Shown piece by piece: positions 34,793 through 42,763 of a stretch of DNA of 42,763 bases; position 1 is the first letter of the stretch, and each line of letters begins with the position of its first letter. Under the pieces are notes generated by a model. That model saw only the letters and a list, made by a program, of their open reading frames with translations. It did no database searches and was not told the DNA's origin. This DNA is from Deltaproteobacteria bacterium. GTDB taxonomy: Bacteria; Desulfobacterota; Desulfobacteria; Desulfobacterales; B30-G6. The DNA lies in assembly GCA_024639645.1 (NCBI GenBank), contig JAHEIB010000004.1, positions 1 through 42,763 of the forward strand, written 5' to 3'. Made by a program: the position numbers and the translations under genes.

Positions 34793-36175
34793 TCAAATCA
34801 TCCCATAATTTTTCAATTTATTGTGCAGGGTCTTACGGGTGACCCCTAAACGGCGAGCAGTTTCTGCTTTATTGCCGTCACTGGCTTTTAAGGTGGCCAG
34901 CACAGCCTCTTTTTCGATTTCCTCCAAGGAACGTGTGCCATCCGTTATGGGCGCTGCAATGATTGTCGATGCTACAAGGTCAGGATATTTTTCGGTAATA
35001 TTCAACGGCAACTGTTTCTCTGTAATATGCTCACCGGAAAGCAGAATCACAGCCCGCTCGATGGCGTTTTCCAGTTCTCTGACGTTTCCGGGCCAGTCAT
35101 AATTGAGCAGCATATTCATGGCCAAGGGGACAAAACCCTTGACCTCCTTGCGGTTCTTAACAGCATATTTTTCAAGGAAATGCTGTGCCAATAAGGGGAT
35201 ATCCTCCTGCCTGTCTCTCAGAGGCGGCACATTCAAAGGCATGACGTTTAAACGATAAAAAAGATCGTCCCGGAAATGCCCTTGGGCAACATCGAGTTCC
35301 AGATCACGGTTGGTGGCGGCAACAACCCTCACATCCACCTTTATCGTCTCCTCACCGCCGACCCGTTGGATCTCTCTTTCCTGAAGCGCCCGCAAAAGTT
35401 TGGCCTGCATCGTGGAAGGCATCTCACCGATTTCATCCAGAAAGATAGTGCCTTGATCGGCCTGGGCAAATCGGCCTTCGCGGCGTCTATCCGCACCCGT
35501 GAAAGAACCTTTTTCATGCCCGAAAAGCTCTGATTCCAGCAGTGTTTCCGCAATGGCTGCACAGTTGACCACCACCAGTGATTTTTCTCTGCGTGGGCTG
35601 TTAAAGTGCAACGAACGGGCAATCAATTCCTTACCGGTACCGCTTTCGCCGGTGATCAACACGGTCGCCTCGGAGGGTGCCACCATGGACACCATCTCCA
35701 ATAGTTTCTTCATGGGCTGACTCCTGCCGATGATATTATCAAGGACATAATCGCCCTGCAGATGTTCCTTTAATACCCTGTTCTCCTCTTTGAGTCCGGC
35801 ATGCTCGCTGGCTCTTTCGATGCTAAGTTTCAGAACCTCAAAATCCAGCGGTTTAATCAGATAATCGTAGGCTCCGGACTTCAATGCCTCCACAGCTGTA
35901 TCCACGGATGAAAAGGCCGTCATGATAATAACGGGAATCATGGGGTTGTAGGCTTTGATTTGCTTAAGCGCTTCGATGCCGCTCATGGCGGTCATACGAA
36001 CATCCATTAAAATGAGATCGATGGGCTCAGATTTCACCACATCCACAGCGACATTTCCATCGTCAGCGGTTTTAACCCTATAGCCCCAGCTTCGAATAAT
36101 GGTATTGACGGATACCAGATGGCCGGGATCATCATCCACGATTAAAATTCTAGTTGTTTTAGGCGATATCATCAT
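34793..36175 (-). CDS. sigma-54-dependent response regulator (ZraR/AtoC-like)
   Basis: Receiver LILMDVRMTAMSGIEAL, GESGTGKE Walker A, ESELFGHEKGSFTGA, C-terminal Fis HTH NKAETARRLGVTRKTLHNKLKNYG. Confidence 0.95.
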   Translation of the reverse strand: MMISPKTTRILIVDDDPGHLVSVNTIIRSWGYRVKTADDGNVAVDVVKSEPIDLILMDVRMTAMSGIEALKQIKAYNPMIPVIIMTAFSSVDTAVEALKSGAYDYLIKPLDFEVLKLSIERASEHAGLKEENRVLKEHLQGDYVLDNIIGRSQPMKKLLEMVSMVAPSEATVLITGESGTGKELIARSLHFNSPRREKSLVVVNCAAIAETLLESELFGHEKGSFTGADRRREGRFAQADQGTIFLDEIGEMPSTMQAKLLRALQEREIQRVGGEETIKVDVRVVAATNRDLELDVAQGHFRDDLFYRLNVMPLNVPPLRDRQEDIPLLAQHFLEKYAVKNRKEVKGFVPLAMNMLLNYDWPGNVRELENAIERAVILLSGEHITEKQLPLNITEKYPDLVASTIIAAPITDGTRSLEEIEKEAVLATLKASDGNKAETARRLGVTRKTLHNKLKNYGMI

Positions 36176-37965
36176 GACCTCTTGATTGTTTCACTGCTTT
36201 GACAGGGAATCCTAATAGTAAAAGAAGTTCCTTCACCGATAGCGCTATCGACTGCTATCTGTCCCTGATGAGCTTCTATAATTTTATGTACGATCGCTAA
36301 ACCCAGCCCGGTTCCCTGTTTTTTTGTTGTAAAGTAAGGATCAAAGATATTGCTAATCTGATCCGGAGAAATCCCCGGACCGCTATCTTTCACAACAACC
36401 TGCAAATAGTCGACACCGTCTGCGGTACATTGCACGGTCAGGGTGCCGCCGTTCTCCATCGCTTGTATGGCATTGATATAGAGGTTGAGCAGGCATTGGG
36501 CCAGCCGATCTGAATCTACCCATACGGGGCAGATGTCCATATCCACCAGCAGGGCGGTTTCGATGTTCTTATTTGATGCATCTTGCTGGATCAGTTTTAT
36601 GGAACGAGATAGCAGCGATCCCATATCTTGAGGCTGTCTGTTCAAATCCGAGGGTCTCGCAAAATCTAGCAATTCGGTAATCACCCTGTTCAGGCGATCC
36701 ACTTCCTGTACCATGACCCCGGCTGCTTCCTGGGCTTCGCTGCCGTCAGCAAACTGGCCGGTAAAAAATGTGGCCAAGGCTTTTATGGAACTCAATGGGT
36801 TTCTGACTTCGTGTGCCACGCCGGCAGCCAAACCACCCATGGCAGCCAGTTTTTCCTGTCGGTGAATTTGATCCTGCAATCGGCGAATTTCACTTAAATC
36901 CCTTATTATGAGAACCTGACCAACGAAGTCTCCCGAGTCATTCGTGATACGGGTGGCACTGACACTCACAGGTACACGCTTGGTTCCCGAGAAATTGCAT
37001 TCCATTTCCTGCTCGGAAATAGTTTCCCCGTGATCCAGCTTTTTTTGCAGACCACACAATCCAACCGGCAGGATTGTTTCCGGTTTTTTATTCAAGGCAA
37101 CTGTTTTTTTCAGACCGGTGATTTTTTCAGCTGCGGCATTGAAAAAAGTGATACGTTCCGACTGATCAGTGGCAATCAAACCCACAGGCAGATGACCGAC
37201 AACCTCGTCGGCAAAAGCACTGGTGTCCTGCAATGACTTTTTGGCACCCCGATAGCTGTACATCCAGAACAAGGAAACAAATCCGCCGAACCCCAAAACA
37301 AGCATGATAACAGACAATAACACCGTGGTCCGAATATCGCTTTGAATCGCCTCTTCATATGGGGTGACATCCAGCCCAATAATAATCAGCAGTTTTTGAC
37401 GCTTTTCCAGTGAAAACCAATCCTTGTTTGAATTGGATCGCATACCGTGCCGCTGCATCATTGACTGCATACGGCCAAAGGTTTTTTTTCCGCTGAACGT
37501 CAGCGGTCGAAAATGCCTATGAACTTCAAATATTCGTTGCTCATCAATCAGGGTTACCAATTCCCAATTTTCAAGTTCGTCCGGTCCAAGATGTGTTATC
37601 TGACGGTCCTGATCAAAGGGTTTATTAATCTTTATCGGGTTACTGTGAGCAACTGCCTTGCCATTCTCATCAATAACCGCCATATACAAAACATCCGGCA
37701 GACGAGCGGTTTCCTCCAGGAGTTGCTGGATCTGTTGGCCGCCCCACATCATTCCCATCATACCCGTCCGGGCACCTGCTTCCACGGCTCGAATGAGAGC
37801 CGCGCCCTTGGCACTCATAAGCTCAGACATATAGCGCCTCTCCCGGTTGGTGTTTTGAAATGCCAGCACCATAACGACAATCAATAAAATGACGGTCAAT
37901 CCCAGAATGATCCAAGGCGATGTTTGCATTCCTGCGCGTAGGCTGCCTTTGGATGGCTTCACCAT
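36172..37965 (-). CDS. membrane sensor histidine kinase with PAS domain (ZraS-like)
   Basis: MGGLAAGVAHEVRNPLSSIKALATFF H-box, PAS region, N/G boxes; start MVKPSKG at 37965; ATGA overlap with the response regulator. Confidence 0.92.
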   Translation of the reverse strand: MVKPSKGSLRAGMQTSPWIILGLTVILLIVVMVLAFQNTNRERRYMSELMSAKGAALIRAVEAGARTGMMGMMWGGQQIQQLLEETARLPDVLYMAVIDENGKAVAHSNPIKINKPFDQDRQITHLGPDELENWELVTLIDEQRIFEVHRHFRPLTFSGKKTFGRMQSMMQRHGMRSNSNKDWFSLEKRQKLLIIIGLDVTPYEEAIQSDIRTTVLLSVIMLVLGFGGFVSLFWMYSYRGAKKSLQDTSAFADEVVGHLPVGLIATDQSERITFFNAAAEKITGLKKTVALNKKPETILPVGLCGLQKKLDHGETISEQEMECNFSGTKRVPVSVSATRITNDSGDFVGQVLIIRDLSEIRRLQDQIHRQEKLAAMGGLAAGVAHEVRNPLSSIKALATFFTGQFADGSEAQEAAGVMVQEVDRLNRVITELLDFARPSDLNRQPQDMGSLLSRSIKLIQQDASNKNIETALLVDMDICPVWVDSDRLAQCLLNLYINAIQAMENGGTLTVQCTADGVDYLQVVVKDSGPGISPDQISNIFDPYFTTKKQGTGLGLAIVHKIIEAHQGQIAVDSAIGEGTSFTIRIPCQSSETIKRS

Positions 37966-38171
37966 GCTGTTTCCTTTCGCTTGAGTGGAATCCATTACGC
38001 AAGCTAAGACTTCCGTGTAAATTGTAAACACTTTTTCCTGAAATATAAAAATGCCGTGTAATATTTATACTAAATCAAACTGTCGAACCACATCCTGAAA
38101 CACGACATGGTCGTTCAGATACTGAAAATCAGATTGCCGGAACGAATAAGCGATTGGCATTTATTGATATA

Positions 38172-38279
38172 ATGTCAATCGATATCAAGCCTATAGCAGC
38201 ACGTAAAATCGATCTGAGTTCTATCGAAAGTCAAAGATGCGAAGAATGCGCCAGGAAAGTATGGTGCTACTCAATTTGA
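38172..38279 (+). CDS. candidate 35-aa Cys-rich peptide
   Basis: ATG...TGA gives MSIDIKPIAARKIDLSSIESQRCEECARKVWCYSI; no clear Shine-Dalgarno. Confidence 0.2.
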   Translation: MSIDIKPIAARKIDLSSIESQRCEECARKVWCYSI

Positions 38280-38347
38280 CCGTAATGAAATGGATGATTA
38301 ATTTTAGTCCCGTTGAGTGCTTTATGAATATCAGTAAAGGATGCTGC

Positions 38348-39121
38348 ATGTATAATTTGAATCGACTGAAAAACAAAGTTTTTGCCAGATTAGCAGGTTC
38401 GTTCCCGGCATTTGCTGAACGCCTTACAGCATCCTACACACCCCGGAAATCAGAGAACATTCCATGGACCCCTATTAAAAAACCATTGGCCGAGTCAAAA
38501 ATAGCACTGGTCACAACAGCCGGTATCCATCATCTTGACCAAAAGCCATTTAACATGGGTGACCCCACAGGAGATCCCACATATCGAACGATTGATGCAG
38601 AAACCATCGAAAAAACATATGTGATCACACACGACTACTATGGTCACCGGAATGCAGATAAAGATCTGAATATCATCTTTCCGATTTCAAGACTCAAAGA
38701 AATGGATACCAAGGGGATTGTGGGCAGTGTCTCCGGACATCATGTCAGTTTTATGGGTCATATCAAAGATACCCATATGGATAGTCTACTAAAAAGATAC
38801 GCACCGGAAGCCGCTACCTTTTTTGTCCAGAATCATGTTGATGCCGTTCTCCTGACACCGGGCTGAGGTCTGTGCAACCAATCCGTTGGATTGATTCAAA
38901 GGGAAATTGAAAGACAGGGCATTCCAACCATAGGGATATCCATCGTCAGATCCTATAACGAAAGGGTTCGACCCCCTAGATCCATATATCTGCGGCAGCC
39001 CTTTGGCCATCCATTGGGCAAACCTTTCAACGTTGATAAACAAACCACCATACTCGGAAATGCGCTTAACGCTCTTTACTCAATTTCAAAACCAGGAGAG
39101 ATAGTCGATATAGAACCTTAA
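38348..39121 (+). CDS. GrdB/PrdB-like (glycine/sarcosine/betaine/D-proline reductase) selenoprotein B family protein; in-frame UGA at 38864-38866 read as selenocysteine
   Basis: Upstream ORF ends ...HVDAVLLTPG-UGA; same-frame continuation GLCNQSVGLIQREIERQGIPTIGISIVRSYNERVRPPRSIYLRQPFGHPLG...EIVDIEP-TAA. LTPGUGLCNQ is the selenoprotein B active-site pattern (UxxC). Confidence 0.85.
38867..38896 (+). promoter_or_regulatory. bacterial SECIS-like hairpin
   Basis: CAATCC-GUU-GGAUUG (38879-38893); loop G is 18 nt after the UGA. Confidence 0.7.
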
Positions 39122-39167
39122 GGGGCACCAGTGAAGCACATCTTCAGGAACAAACCAAGCCACGATG

Positions 39168-40352
39168 TTAAGCCACATGGAACCAATGTCGGGTTTTCAG
39201 ACAGATCCTGACCAGCATCAGCATCACGGGAACTTCGATCAGAACACCCACTACCGTGGCAAGGGCCGCGCCCGACGACAAGCCAAAAAGCATGGTTGAT
39301 GTTGCAATGGCCACTTCAAAGTGATTGGAGGCGCCGATCATGGCCACCGGTGCTGCGTTTTCATAGGAAAGTTTTAGTTTTTTTGCCAGCCAATAGCCGA
39401 GGATAAAGATAAGCAGGGTCTGTATAAACAAGGGGATGGCAATCCACAAAATGGTCAATGGATTGGCCACGATCACCTCGCCCTTGAAAGAAAACAGCAA
39501 CACAAGCGTGAGCAGCAGGGCAATGATCGTAATGGGTGTCAGCACTTGCAAAAATGTCTGTTTGAACCATTCTTCACCCTTTAAGACGATAATCCATTTT
39601 CGGGACAGGTAACCGGCTATCAGTGGCAAGGCCACGTATATACCAATGGAAAGCAGCAGTGCCTGCCAGGGCACCGGCAGTCTTCCCACACCCAGAAGAA
39701 AACCGCCCAGTACGCCATAGAGCACCAGCATGGCAAGGGAGTTGATGGCCACCATCACCAGGGTGAGCCCGTCATTGCCCCGGGACAGATACCCCCAGAC
39801 CAGGACCATGGCGGTGCACGGTGCAATTCCCAGCAGAATGCAACCCGCCAGATAACTTCGCCACAAGGGCACCTGGAGCATTTTTACGCCATCGACCAGC
39901 ACTACCGTACCGGCGCCATGTGTTGCCCCTATCGACAAATCCAGACCAAAGGGCATTTTGACGATATCCACCGCATCCGGTCCGATGAAGCTGTAAAACA
40001 GCGTGCCAAGGAAAAACGAGGCAATGGCATACATGGTAAAGGGCTTGATGAGCCAGTTGATGACCAGCGTCAGAAACACCGGTTTTCCACTTTTGCCCGC
40101 CTGGATCACTTCACCAAAGTCGATCTTTACCATGATGGGATACATCATGAAGAACAGACAGATGGCAATGGGGATCGACACCACGGGGGCACCATTGACA
40201 TGGATGGCCAGACTGTCCAGATAACGGGCCAGGCCAGGAGCGATTTTTCCCAGTAAAATACCGGCGATAATGCACAGGATCACCCATACTGATAAATAGC
40301 GTTCAAACAGACTGGTCATTTTACGACTGTGGTTCTGTTCGCCATGATTCAT
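39168..40352 (-). CDS. acr3: ACR3 family arsenite efflux transporter
   Basis: [66 protein letters not shown]. Confidence 0.95.
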   Translation of the reverse strand: MNHGEQNHSRKMTSLFERYLSVWVILCIIAGILLGKIAPGLARYLDSLAIHVNGAPVVSIPIAICLFFMMYPIMVKIDFGEVIQAGKSGKPVFLTLVINWLIKPFTMYAIASFFLGTLFYSFIGPDAVDIVKMPFGLDLSIGATHGAGTVVLVDGVKMLQVPLWRSYLAGCILLGIAPCTAMVLVWGYLSRGNDGLTLVMVAINSLAMLVLYGVLGGFLLGVGRLPVPWQALLLSIGIYVALPLIAGYLSRKWIIVLKGEEWFKQTFLQVLTPITIIALLLTLVLLFSFKGEVIVANPLTILWIAIPLFIQTLLIFILGYWLAKKLKLSYENAAPVAMIGASNHFEVAIATSTMLFGLSSGAALATVVGVLIEVPVMLMLVRICLKTRHWFHVA

Positions 40353-40443
40353 TTTATATCTACTCCTGTTTTGGTTTTTTTAAATAAATCATATGTTTGT
40401 CGAGTTTATCTCAAATACAAGGCAAATAATATCGCTGATGATG

Positions 40444-40677
40444 TTATGCAGCGATCCATGATTTTATTTCTTCGGGTTTGGGAACCTTACCCACGCTTTT
40501 CACCTCACCGTCCACAACCACGGCAGGTGTACCGAACACGCCGTAACCAGCGATTTCCATAATATCCGTGACCTTTTCCACAGATGCGTCTGCATCCATT
40601 TCCTGGACCACTTCCTTGACGATTTTCTCTGTCTGGCGACACTTGGGGCACCCCGGCCCCAATACCTTGATATCCAT
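40444..40677 (-). CDS. thioredoxin family protein (small redox-active disulfide protein 2 type)
   Basis: MDIKVLGPGCPKCRQTEKIVKEV...YGVFGTPAVVVDGEVKSVGKVP. Confidence 0.92.
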   Translation of the reverse strand: MDIKVLGPGCPKCRQTEKIVKEVVQEMDADASVEKVTDIMEIAGYGVFGTPAVVVDGEVKSVGKVPKPEEIKSWIAA

Positions 40678-40806
40678 TATGTTCTCCTTCTCTAATGAAA
40701 GCCCTTCCTTAAAACGATTACCCTAAATAAATCTATACTTTATCAAAACAAGGTTCGGGTTTCAGAAAACACGAAATGTGTGTTATTAACCTGAAAATTT
40801 AGCGGC

Positions 40807-40893
40807 CTGATGGGTTCTGGAGCAAGGCATTTCAGCCTGAAGCCCTAGAAAACTACTGCGAAGGCTGAATAACCCAGCACCGGAGCCCATCAG
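40807..40893. repeat. 87-bp imperfect nested palindrome overlapping the permease stop codon
   Basis: Outer ctgatgggttctgg/ccggagcccatcag, inner ttcagcct/aggctgaa. Confidence 0.6.
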
Positions 40894-42218
40894 ATGGCTA
40901 AATGCCCGAAAATGAGGCCGCTGATGCTCGCCATCACCACCACTAGACTCACGAATACAATTGTCTTTCCAGTCCCGATCACACTGCGAATAACCAGCAT
41001 GTTGGGAAGGCTCAATGCAGGACCGGCCAACAGCAGTGCCAGTGCCGGTCCTTTCCCCATACCGGCACCAATTAAACCCTGCAGGATCGGCACTTCCGTC
41101 AGCGTGGCAAAATACATAAAAGCACCCACCAGAGATGCAAACAGGTTGGACGCAAATGAATTTCCCCCCACCAGGTTGCTGACCCATTGGGAGGGAATCA
41201 AACCCTCGGAACCCGGACGCCCCAGAAGAAAACCGGCTGCCAGCACACCGGCCAGTAAAAGCGGTGCTATCTGTTTTGCAAAATCCCAGGATGATACAAA
41301 CCAGGTTTCGGTTTCTCCACGCGTGGTGGTGAGTAATATGGCAAAAGCAATGATACCTGCAGAAAAGGCAATGAGTGGTTTGTGGGGAGCAGCCAGAGCC
41401 AGGATCAGAACGACCGCAGCCGCAAGAAAAACCTTAACCGTTTTCACCCCCATCCACCGGATCATCATACCACCTAACAAGGCTGCGAAAACACCGCAAA
41501 ACCACCATTTCACGGTGAACACGGCATACCAGAATCCACTTGCATGCACGGGCTTACCCCAGGTGGCAAATATCAAAAGCAGTACCATGACGCCAAAAAA
41601 AAGCGTATTCTGCCAAAGAGGCCGTTCCACTTCCGGCTCAGGTAAATGCATGGCGGACTCTGCTTTTGCATTTTCCTCTTTTCGATAAATCAGATGCATG
41701 AAAAGCCCGATAACAATGCTGAACAGAATGGCACCGATGGCACGCGCCAGACCGATTTCAGGTCCCAAAATTCGCGCAGTTAAAATAATGGCCAGCACAT
41801 TGACAGCCGGACCTGAGTATAAGAATGCAACGGCGGGACCCAGTCCGGCCCCCCGCTGCCATATGCCTGCAAACAGCGGAAGGACCGTACAGGAGCAGAC
41901 CGCCAAAACAGAACCGGATACGCTGGCGACGCCATATGAAAGCATCTTGTGAGCACCGGCACCCAGATACTTCATCACAGCGGCTTGAGATACAAACACG
42001 GCAATGGCTCCGGCAATGAAGAATGCCGGCACCAGGCACAGCAGAACATGCTCCCGTGCATACCATCGGGTTAGAGCCAGTGCCTCATAAATTGAATTCG
42101 AAAACCGTGAACTCTCCAGGGGCAGGAAAAAAAAGACCAGAAAAGCACCCCCGATCAGGGTCAATGGCTTCCAGATGCTTTTCCAGTCCACCATGCTGGG
42201 CTCAATGTAGTTTTCCAT
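40890..42218 (-). CDS. permease (DUF318/ArsP-like)
   Basis: AAVMKYLGAGAHKMLSYGVASVSGSVLAVCSCTVLPLFAGIWQRGAGLGPAVAFLYSGPAVN. Confidence 0.9.
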   Translation of the reverse strand: MENYIEPSMVDWKSIWKPLTLIGGAFLVFFFLPLESSRFSNSIYEALALTRWYAREHVLLCLVPAFFIAGAIAVFVSQAAVMKYLGAGAHKMLSYGVASVSGSVLAVCSCTVLPLFAGIWQRGAGLGPAVAFLYSGPAVNVLAIILTARILGPEIGLARAIGAILFSIVIGLFMHLIYRKEENAKAESAMHLPEPEVERPLWQNTLFFGVMVLLLIFATWGKPVHASGFWYAVFTVKWWFCGVFAALLGGMMIRWMGVKTVKVFLAAAVVLILALAAPHKPLIAFSAGIIAFAILLTTTRGETETWFVSSWDFAKQIAPLLLAGVLAAGFLLGRPGSEGLIPSQWVSNLVGGNSFASNLFASLVGAFMYFATLTEVPILQGLIGAGMGKGPALALLLAGPALSLPNMLVIRSVIGTGKTIVFVSLVVVMASISGLIFGHLAI

Positions 42219-42280
42219 CTAAATCTTTATATCGCGATAAAGCAATACATCCTTTTTCAGATCGAAGCTTCAAGGGCGAA

Positions 42281-42640
42281 TCAACGCCGACCCAATATTT
42301 CACACCGGTCAATATGGGGCAATCTTTCCAGAATATGAGAAATCTCAGGATCTTCATCAAGCCAGTGGCGCAAATTGCCCAGAAGATTGGCAGCAAACGG
42401 ACTTTGAAGACCGTCTGCCAGGTGATAGTTCACCCACAATCCTTCCTTTTTTGACACCACCAGACCCGCATCTTCCAGTATTTTAAGATGTTTGCTGGCT
42501 GTAGATTGCGCAGTTCCCAATGCGGTTTGAATTTCACATACGCACATGACCCGCCGTCCCAATATCTTGATTATTTTAACCCGGGTCGGATCAGATGCTG
42601 CTTTCATGACTTTTAAAAACTCTTTCATATCTTTTTCCAT
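42281..42640 (-). CDS. arsR: ArsR family transcriptional regulator
   Basis: KVMKAASDPTRVKIIKILGRRVMCVCEIQTALGTAQSTASKHLKILEDAGLVVSKKEGLWVNYHL; start at MEKDMKEF. Confidence 0.93.
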   Translation of the reverse strand: MEKDMKEFLKVMKAASDPTRVKIIKILGRRVMCVCEIQTALGTAQSTASKHLKILEDAGLVVSKKEGLWVNYHLADGLQSPFAANLLGNLRHWLDEDPEISHILERLPHIDRCEILGRR

Positions 42641-42763
42641 ATCGTGATTTTGGAATATAGTGGCCCGGAAAACGCTTGTCAAGAATTGATTCTCACTTTT
42701 TACGATTTGGTGTGGAATTCGGGTATCGGTTTTCTGCACTCCCACCTGCACGGGAGTGGCGGG

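Noticed and set aside
38277-38279. A second selenocysteine UGA at the end of the 35-aa ORF
   Set aside because: Read-through meets a TAA one codon later (UGA CCG UAA), so there is no extended product.
38237-38866. Treating 38237..38866 and 38891..39121 as two separate genes
   Set aside because: Same frame, continuous family-like protein across the UGA, PGUGLCNQ motif and a SECIS-like hairpin all favour one selenoprotein gene.
40894-41688. ORF 40894..41688 (+)
   Set aside because: Antisense to the permease; composition (Pro/Arg/Thr-rich) is that of a shadow ORF.

Overview
The window looks like a chromosomal segment of an anaerobic Desulfobacterota-type bacterium (inference from gene content). 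From left to right it holds: (i) a truncated GPH/MelB-type symporter and a chalcone-isomerase-like periplasmic protein; (ii) a DUF2177 membrane protein, a KefB-like CPA2 antiporter, a YkgJ-type Cys-cluster protein and an EF-hand lipoprotein; (iii) a metY-metX-metW methionine operon; (iv) a DisA_N/DAC-domain (DACNV-like, c-di-AMP) protein and a cyclophilin-like protein; (v) a ~12 kb Mrp-type antiporter operon on the minus strand. That operon has four large NuoL/M/N-like subunits, MrpE/F/G/C/B-like small subunits, two tiny membrane ORFs, two stand-alone cyclic-nucleotide-binding-fold proteins, a tandem-duplicated alpha/beta-barrel protein and a GYD-domain protein. Next come (vi) a Liv-type ABC transporter operon with an acyl-CoA synthetase, followed by a nitroreductase; (vii) a copper/metal envelope-stress locus (Tat multicopper oxidase, ZraP/Spy-like protein, YHS and SHOCT proteins, truncated MCO fragment, ZraSR-like two-component system) with two recognisable sigma-54 promoters; (viii) a GrdB-like selenoprotein split by an in-frame UGA with a SECIS-like hairpin; (ix) an arsenic operon (arsR, permease, CPKC thioredoxin-like, ACR3). 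The best leads are the unannotated selenoprotein, the expanded Mrp complex with its soluble accessory proteins and structured intergenic element, the nearby DAC-domain protein, and the sigma-54-controlled Met-rich copper regulon. All family assignments are by eye from motifs; no database search was run.
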